From Ampelomyces quisqualis (lineage: Eukaryota > Ascomycota > Dothideomycetes > Pleosporales > Phaeosphaeriaceae), in contig JAGTXZ010000002.1 of assembly GCA_018398575.1 (NCBI GenBank), positions 1,304,501-1,368,500 on the forward strand: a stretch of 64,000 nt of DNA, given 5' to 3'. Position numbers and translations under genes: made by a program. Under the pieces are notes generated by a model. It was not told the DNA's origin and did not search any database. It was given only the letters and a program-made list of their open reading frames with translations. Of this stretch, positions 58,436 to 64,000 are shown piece after piece; position 1 is the first letter of the stretch, and every line of letters starts with the position of its first letter.

Positions 58436-60491
58436 TCATTTCCCTTTTAAGCTAGCCCCCTTGAGCCTCTTAGCCAGCTGTACTGAATCGGAGTCGGACC
58501 CGTAGGAGGGCTGCCGTAGGAGACGATGTTGCTCTCCAGAGTGAGCAGCCCCCCTACTGGCTGAATTGGAAAGAGATGGAGGTTGATAAGAACGTTTAGG
58601 GGGGCGCTCACCACTTTCTTTGAGAATAGTTAGAAGGGTCGCCCAGCCGCCAGTATGCTGGAGTGCTGACCCTTCTGATGTGTCGTGTGTAGATGCCACC
58701 TTAAAAAGGAGAGACTCTTCGTCCTAGACATGAATTAGTAATCTGAACCAGGCTCTAGATGCAGTACATACCTTCGACAAGATACCAAGGTTGTGGACGA
58801 AGCACAATAAATGGAAGTTAGATATTGCATTGAGGCCGCTAGTAGTGTTGAGTGCAAGGCCATTCGCTTTTGCGTTCAGCGACTTTCCAAGGGCTGATAC
58901 ATCGGCCATCTCGCCCATGATCTCACGATTCTCGATGGGAAACTTGCCACCCGTGAAGAGAGGGTTTGGTTGCGTGGGGAAACCATGAGTCAGGGTGACA
59001 AGCAGATACTCGACAGGAAAGTCGGGCTTCGCGTTCTCCTGCACATTCGCACCATGCTCATTTATTCTTCTGTAGAAGACCTCTGGGATGTAGCGTGCCT
59101 TGTTGAGGGCTTCGTTATCGTCTTCCGACTGTACCAACATGACCGATGGCTCTGCTGAGGGCTCGATAATCTCTGCCCGGACCATCTCAACGGCCGCGTT
59201 CGAGGCCTGGTAGGATGAGATGCCGATTTGTCCTTGATCATCCCCACTGATCACACATGTAACAAAGTTTGACCCGAATTTGCCGGTTTCACTCCACTTG
59301 GTGGGGCGAGGGTACTTTGCTTGGTAGCGAGCAGCGAAGGCGATTTCGAGAGACGATAGGTAGTATGAGTCAATGTGTCGCTTACAAATGACGGAGCCGT
59401 CACCCTGGTCTGCGTCTAGGAGATCTGTGAAGACGATACCAACTCGTTGTAACCCACAACATGCAGCGATTTCATCAATCTCTTTCTCGTTGTCCCACTC
59501 GCCCAACGAGATGCCATCCGGCTCGTTGATCTGTGGCGGCTCATATATGGTCTCGACCACAGCCTTTGTGCCCAGCGGCACCTCGGTGTATTCCTCAAAT
59601 CTACCATACAAGAAGCCGAGACGCTGGCATCCTGTGCTTCGCCAGAAGTTGATGAGATCGTCGACGACTTGTATCGATGCGAACTCTACGTGGTCTACCA
59701 TGCGATACTCTTGCGGCTTGAGGGAGATGGCACCAGGCTGACACTTTGTGCAAATGCCGTCGGGGAATGGTTTGTGTCCAGATGGACAATCTGGTCGTAC
59801 GCGGTAGTATGGTTCGGTGAGAGGCGGAATGTACGAGCTTCCGAGCTCGGGACGGTTCTTCGCAGAGTTCACCTTTCGCAGGTGCGAGTGGAATGACAGA
59901 TGTTTGATCTTCTTTTCGGCCAGGTACTCAGCAGAGTACGGCTCCAGTGGCATGCAGTAGTCACACATGCCCTTAGGACCGTGTGTGCACATTCTCGCAT
60001 CGCGCTTCCTTGTGATCTTGCCATCCAGCCTGTCTAGCTTATCATCGAGTGGCGACTGCCTAACCACCTCCCAGGGATTCTTTATGGTTTGGGCGGGAGC
60101 TCCGAGAGGTACAGACGGCATATCGGAGGCTTCGACAAGCTTGCCGTTCAGGCGATTCGCACCGGTAGGAGCTGTGACATGACCGTTCGACGCTGTGGCC
60201 TGGTCTACGAAGTCGAGAAACAGCTGCGCGCCATGTCTAGGACTGTGTTAGCCATAAAGCTGAGGTTGGGCAAGCTACCTACGATAATCCGACCTGCTTG
60301 AATGACACACCCTGGAGGTCGACTATGTTTCTAGCATCACCTCCGTGGGGCTTGTTGCTGACAGTGACGCTCTGAAGGTCGGCGCTCTTGGGAAGCTTCT
60401 CAGCGATCTGAGGTAGAAGCTCTGGAAATGTCGTCGTGGGCTCGACAATGAGACGAAACTGCCCTTCTTTGCTGACAAATCTCAGTATCAT
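58436..60491 (-). CDS. NPL4: Nuclear protein localization protein 4 (CDC48 cofactor)
   Basis: Three exons (60491-60283, 60236-58772, 58723-58436; introns 46 and 48 nt) give 653 residues. Residues 1-80 form the ubiquitin-like domain that binds Cdc48. A zinc-finger pair follows (CTHGPKGMCDYC, and later CPSGHKPFPDGICTKC). The inactive MPN domain begins near VDHVEF, and the C-terminal domain ends in a Ser/Arg-rich tail. Npl4 with Ufd1 and Cdc48 extracts polyubiquitinated proteins from the ER membrane (ERAD) and chromatin. It is divergent from SEC66, another ER-linked gene. Confidence 0.95.
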
Positions 60492-60839
60492 TGCGTCCTT
60501 TCAGAAGTGTTGTCGTGGTTGTGGGTGGAGGTGCAGCAAAGCAGCAGTGTATGAGAGTTGTTGGTGAGGTAAAGCTTGGGAAGGTGCCATGACGCGTGAA
60601 CCAGGGTGCCTAATTAGCGTAAAAGCCCGGGACCTTTCCGATTGCGAATAGGCCAGATATTGAAGATAACTGGTGCGCAACCGTGAACTACAGCACACCA
60701 CATCTATCCCATCCACTCCTTTACCCCAAGATAGAAACGCTTTTCACTCGCGACTGCTCACACCAACTCAGTCCCACTGCACGAGGCGTTGCCTGGATCG
60801 AACTACCCGTTTTCCCACCACCCCACGCACATCTTCAAA
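60492..60839. promoter_or_regulatory. Divergent promoter of NPL4 and SEC66
   Basis: 348 bp separate the two start codons of these ER-related genes. No specific regulatory motif is identified. Confidence 0.5.
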
Positions 60840-61553
60840 ATGTGGCCCTTCGACCTAGTCGACTGGCTGATGCTCGCAGTCCCCATCGCCTACCTCGTCA
60901 TTCTGGTCGGATCTCTCACAGTCTTCTCAAATCTCTACCGCAAGCGACAACAAGCAAGCGCTGCAGCACTAGAGCCATGGTTCCCCACCCACGTCCAGCG
61001 CAACATCTACCTCACCTTACTGCACCAAGACGAGCCCAAGATCCCAGATAATATCCTTAAAGCTGCGCTGTTGCGCCGAGCGACGGAAGATATCCACCGT
61101 ATTGTGCAGATTAGGAATGCGAAGAACGCACTACAAGTGCTGTTGCAGAGGGGCAGTGTAGGAGACGACCTGTGGCAGCGGTTCCAGCGCGCAGAGAAGG
61201 AGATTGAGGAGGAGCTGAGAGACGTTGTGCAGGAGGTCAGTTTTGCATGTGCCACATCGGACATGTAAGAGCTAACAATCCCCCAGGCCAATGCATTTGC
61301 ACCGAACTGGGGTCAGACCATTTTCCAGTCCGCCTCAGAAATGGCGCAAAACACCCACATTCGCGAACGCTTGGGCGAGATCATGTCGAAATCTGCAGAA
61401 GAGAAGAAGTGGTGGGAGTCACGGAGGGCCATGGTCCAGGCTGAATTCATGAAAGAGCTGGACGACGAGAAGAAGAAAAGCAGCGAGGACGACGCTGTGT
61501 TGGTCGAAGCTGGCGGACCAACTGGCAAAGTCGGCAAGAAGGGAAAGAACTAA
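60840..61553 (+). CDS. SEC66: ER translocation protein SEC66 (SEC71)
   Basis: Two exons (60840-61235 and 61287-61553, 51-nt intron) encode 220 residues. An N-terminal signal-anchor helix (LMLAVPIAYLVILVGSLTVF, about 10-29) precedes a cytosolic charged domain. The family blocks WFPTHVQRNIYLTLLHQ, ALLRRATEDIHRIVQIRNAK and WWESRRAMVQAEFMKEL are intact. The C-terminus is lysine-rich. Sec66 is part of the Sec62/63 complex and aids post-translational protein import into the ER. The start at 60840 was preferred over 60789 because the conserved protein begins there. Confidence 0.94.
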
Positions 61554-61921
61554 CTAGAAAGGCAGCGCTGCCAATGTTCGTTCAGAAGATTGGGAAAAGG
61601 GTGATTCTGGAAAATGCGTCTCGTAGGGCGGACACTGAATTCGCTGTGGGGAGACCAGCCTTGTCATTGCATATACCGGCGCTCAGGGCGTTGAGCCGAT
61701 TTGGCGGCACGATGATACTCAGGACTGTCCATGGAGTTCTACATACGCATCCAAGAATAGGGGTCTCTTCGTGTATCAATTGAAATGCTACTAAACGCCA
61801 AAGATCCATCGGGATCTGGTAAAATCCAAAGTGGTGGTACAGGAGCTCGCACTGTGAACATGACAGAGGTGTCGTACACGAGATATACAGGTTTCTAGCC
61901 TCCAACACGCCAATTCTATGC

Positions 61922-63173
61922 CTATTTCCTGACTGGCCCACTGACACCAGCACCAATCACGCTGGGCAGTTCTTCGCTGCCCATCGAGTATAGCATGCCA
62001 ATGCCTGATGAGACTAGGAAAGCAAGTGCTACACCGACCAGGACGAACAGCCAGAACTGGACCGAGATGTCCTTCTTTTGGCAGGCTGGTCCGCCCCAGT
62101 AGGTGACTTTCTGCTTGGACTCCATACCCTTGTCCTCTCCGGAATGTTCCTTGGTCGGCACACAGGCGCAGCCATAGCAATCGAGGCTCTGTCTGTCGCT
62201 TCCCGAGCCCTTGCCCTTGTGGAGCAGCTTGCACTCTCCGTGACCGCTGCAGCCGTGCGTCTGCTTCTGGCACGCGGATAAGCTGTTGAAGCAGCTGGGA
62301 AGGATGCCGCGAACTGGGCCTGTGTTGTTCGCCTGGCTGACAATGACTGGTAAATCTTCTAAACCTGAAACAGGGGGTGCTGGCGAGGATGACGGTTCGG
62401 TGTTGATGGACATAAAGGCTTCGGGGTTCTGGTGACGAGGAGCCTTTGCGAGGGGCAAAGCATAGTTTCCCCACAAGTTGGCGGCACGCTTGGAGTGCTT
62501 CCCTGAGGTCGGCATCGTGACCATGGTCACTGCAAAGCCGACTTCCTCGGCCTTCTTCGTGATCAGGGTGAATAGACGTCCCAACTCCTCGCGCGCGATA
62601 TTGCTACTCTTATCGACGCGGAGAACGTTCAGGTACTCGTTATACGTATCCAGCCTGCTCGTTGGCGGCAGGACGGACTCAATCTCAAATGCTGACTTGT
62701 ATGTTCGCTTCTTGGGGTCGGGCATTCCAGGTAGCGAGTCTGCTTGCCTTGCGAAGTCTTGGATTAGGCGGTCGTTGTCAGCAGTCGAAGGGGCATCTGA
62801 GATTCTGAAGCCCTGCAACAAGCCGGTTTCATCACTAGTGACGACTGGTGCCGCATGTTAGTCGAATGGCTTCGCGACGCCTATGCACTCAAGACGCACC
62901 TGAGGGATACTCTTCATCTCCATCCTCGATCCACATCAGCAGATGCGCCCGCGATCTGTCTGCATCTTCTCCGCCAAACAGCTTCTGTTGCCGTCCTCCA
63001 TACGTGTTGATGTGTCGAATAGCATCGGCGTCTGCGTGCTCGACCGAGTGGAATCGCGACAGGCCCAGCCGCTGGGCGATGATCAGGCGGGCGGTTTCCG
63101 GGCTGACCGAGGGGTTTGCTGCGGAAGCTGTACAGTACAGTGAGGAGAAGAACAAGCCCCAGGGCAGCTGCAT
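61922..63173 (-). CDS. Vps3844-type vacuolar sorting membrane protein
   Basis: Two exons (63173-62900 and 62844-61922, 55-nt intron) give 398 residues. Residues 1-18 form a signal peptide ending TASA. The luminal part contains a cysteine-rich EGF-like region (ACQKQTHGCSGHGECKLL, then DCYGCACVPT) before a single helix (FWLFVLVGVALAFLVSSGIGMLY) near the C-terminus. This order matches the fungal Vps3844 (DUF3844) family, which is annotated in vacuolar protein sorting and the ER-vacuole system. The function is not well defined. Confidence 0.85.
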
Positions 63174-63452
63174 GGTGGCTGGTGGTGATGGGGGCGGCGA
63201 CGGCGATGATGTCGAACGTCAGTGTCGATGGACAGCTACGGCCACACGGAGTTTGCCGCATCCGCGCCGCGGCCGCTCCTCCACTTGGGTATCGCGCAGC
63301 CAACGCGCCACTTGGACGGACAGTTTTATTCCTACGCAGTGCCAGCAATACGGCACCTCCCCGCCCACGCGACACGGCTACTATTTCCAGCAAAGTGCGC
63401 CGGTCCCATCACTGCCGTCCATGTCTCTCATATTGATGCCACTCCCGACATG

Positions 63453-64000
63453 ATGCCCTCCCGGCTGCCCCCACCAGCAATGTTCACGGCGCAGGTGCTG
63501 CGGAGGAATTTCTCGCTCTTCAACAGAGTTCCGTACGGGCGCATAGTACGCTCGGCGGCACGCGATGGCCATGAGACCATCACCGTCCACAGAGTGCACA
63601 TAAGCAAGCCGTGGGTGAGCAAATCGTAAGTATGCGCCCCACTGGTCAACTACGACCTTTACTTACGAACAAGGCGCATCATCAGCGCCGTCGCCGTTGG
63701 AACCGCCTTCTACGGCCTCTCATGGTATGTCAGCTTAGAGGTAGAGATCGAACAAGTAGTGGGAAAGGGACAAGAATCTGCCCGTCCAGATGGGCAATGG
63801 ACCGAGGTGGGAGGGGGGGACGATGACGATGCCGTTGCCCTACTCTTCCTCCCGACCGGATTTGCACGAGAGAAGAAAAAGACATTCTACAAGGGCTCGG
63901 ACCCGGAGTGGCAGGAGTTCAAAAAGATAGCCTCAGACCGTGCAAGGGCTGATCGCATCCGCAGTGCGCAGTCTCCGACCATAGTCATTTGGCTCGGGCT
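63453..64000 (+). CDS. Unknown, probably mitochondrial membrane protein (3' truncated by window)
   Basis: Exon 1 (63453 or 63480 to 63625) is joined by a 48-nt intron (63626-63673, donor GTAAGT, acceptor CAAG) to an exon that runs past the window end. The N-terminus (MFTAQVLRRNFSLFNRVPYGRIVRSAAR from 63480) is basic and acid-poor, like a mitochondrial presequence. A hydrophobic segment follows (ISAVAVGTAFYGLSWYVSL). The remaining visible part is acidic and ends in a segment FYKGSDPEWQEFKKIASDR. I do not recognise the family. The remaining length is unknown. Confidence 0.6.

Overview
The window is nuclear DNA of a filamentous ascomycete (Pezizomycotina). A dothideomycete is my best guess, but the sequence alone does not prove the class. 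Genes are dense and mostly single-copy housekeeping genes, with short introns (mostly 46-60 nt). Donors are GTAAGT/GTATGT-like and branch sites CTAAC/CTGAC-like. There is one intron-bearing nuclear tRNA gene and one sharply bounded AT-rich island with the CpA/TpG-poor look of repeat-induced point mutation (RIP).

Left part (1-26288): a frizzled/smoothened-like seven-helix receptor (2536-4311); a D-isomer-specific 2-hydroxyacid dehydrogenase (6898-8559, minus); a CitE/CLYBL-like lyase (9048-10071, minus); the Golgi protein TVP23 (10294-11008); an NDUFAF7/MidA complex I assembly methyltransferase (11170-12712, minus), divergent from a mitochondrial-type cysteine synthase like MCY1 (12851-14385); a conserved-looking unknown gene (14714-15686); a small secreted, probably GPI-anchored protein (17067-17709, minus); a small lipocalin-like protein (19743-20457); two small single-helix membrane proteins; and the CDK regulatory subunit CKS1 (22796-23308). 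Gene-poor DNA follows, with decayed duplications and a possible pseudogene.

Middle (26297-32148): a complete 5.85 kb hAT-superfamily DNA transposon. It has a perfect 8-bp target-site duplication, matching terminal inverted repeats starting CATGGATG, and subterminal repeats of the AGTAATTAC type. Its transposase is one 741-codon frame broken by a single TAG in the conserved D-x-W catalytic motif. A near-perfect palindrome (240-244 bp arms, 19-nt spacer) separates it from a divergent second gene that I do not recognise. When two well-formed introns are removed, that gene reads without interruption for 215 codons. This two-gene hAT element with a palindromic centre is the most unusual structure in the window.

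Right part (32157-64000): a Zn2Cys6 regulator resembling TamA/DAL81 (32965-35409), with the transposon about 0.8 kb upstream; a GH128 secreted glucanase-like protein; SNU114 (minus), divergent from the cytosolic thiolase ERG10; TMA22/DENR, convergent with KRE33/NAT10; a DPP5-like S9 peptidase; a tRNA-Ile(UAU) gene with a 43-nt intron; a cysteine-rich unknown; RFC2; NPL4, divergent from SEC66; a Vps3844-type membrane protein; and the 5' part of an unknown, probably mitochondrial membrane protein that runs off the right end. Together these serve general cell functions (splicing, replication, ribosome biogenesis, ERAD and translocation, sterol and cysteine synthesis). I see no secondary-metabolite cluster, CRISPR array or virus.
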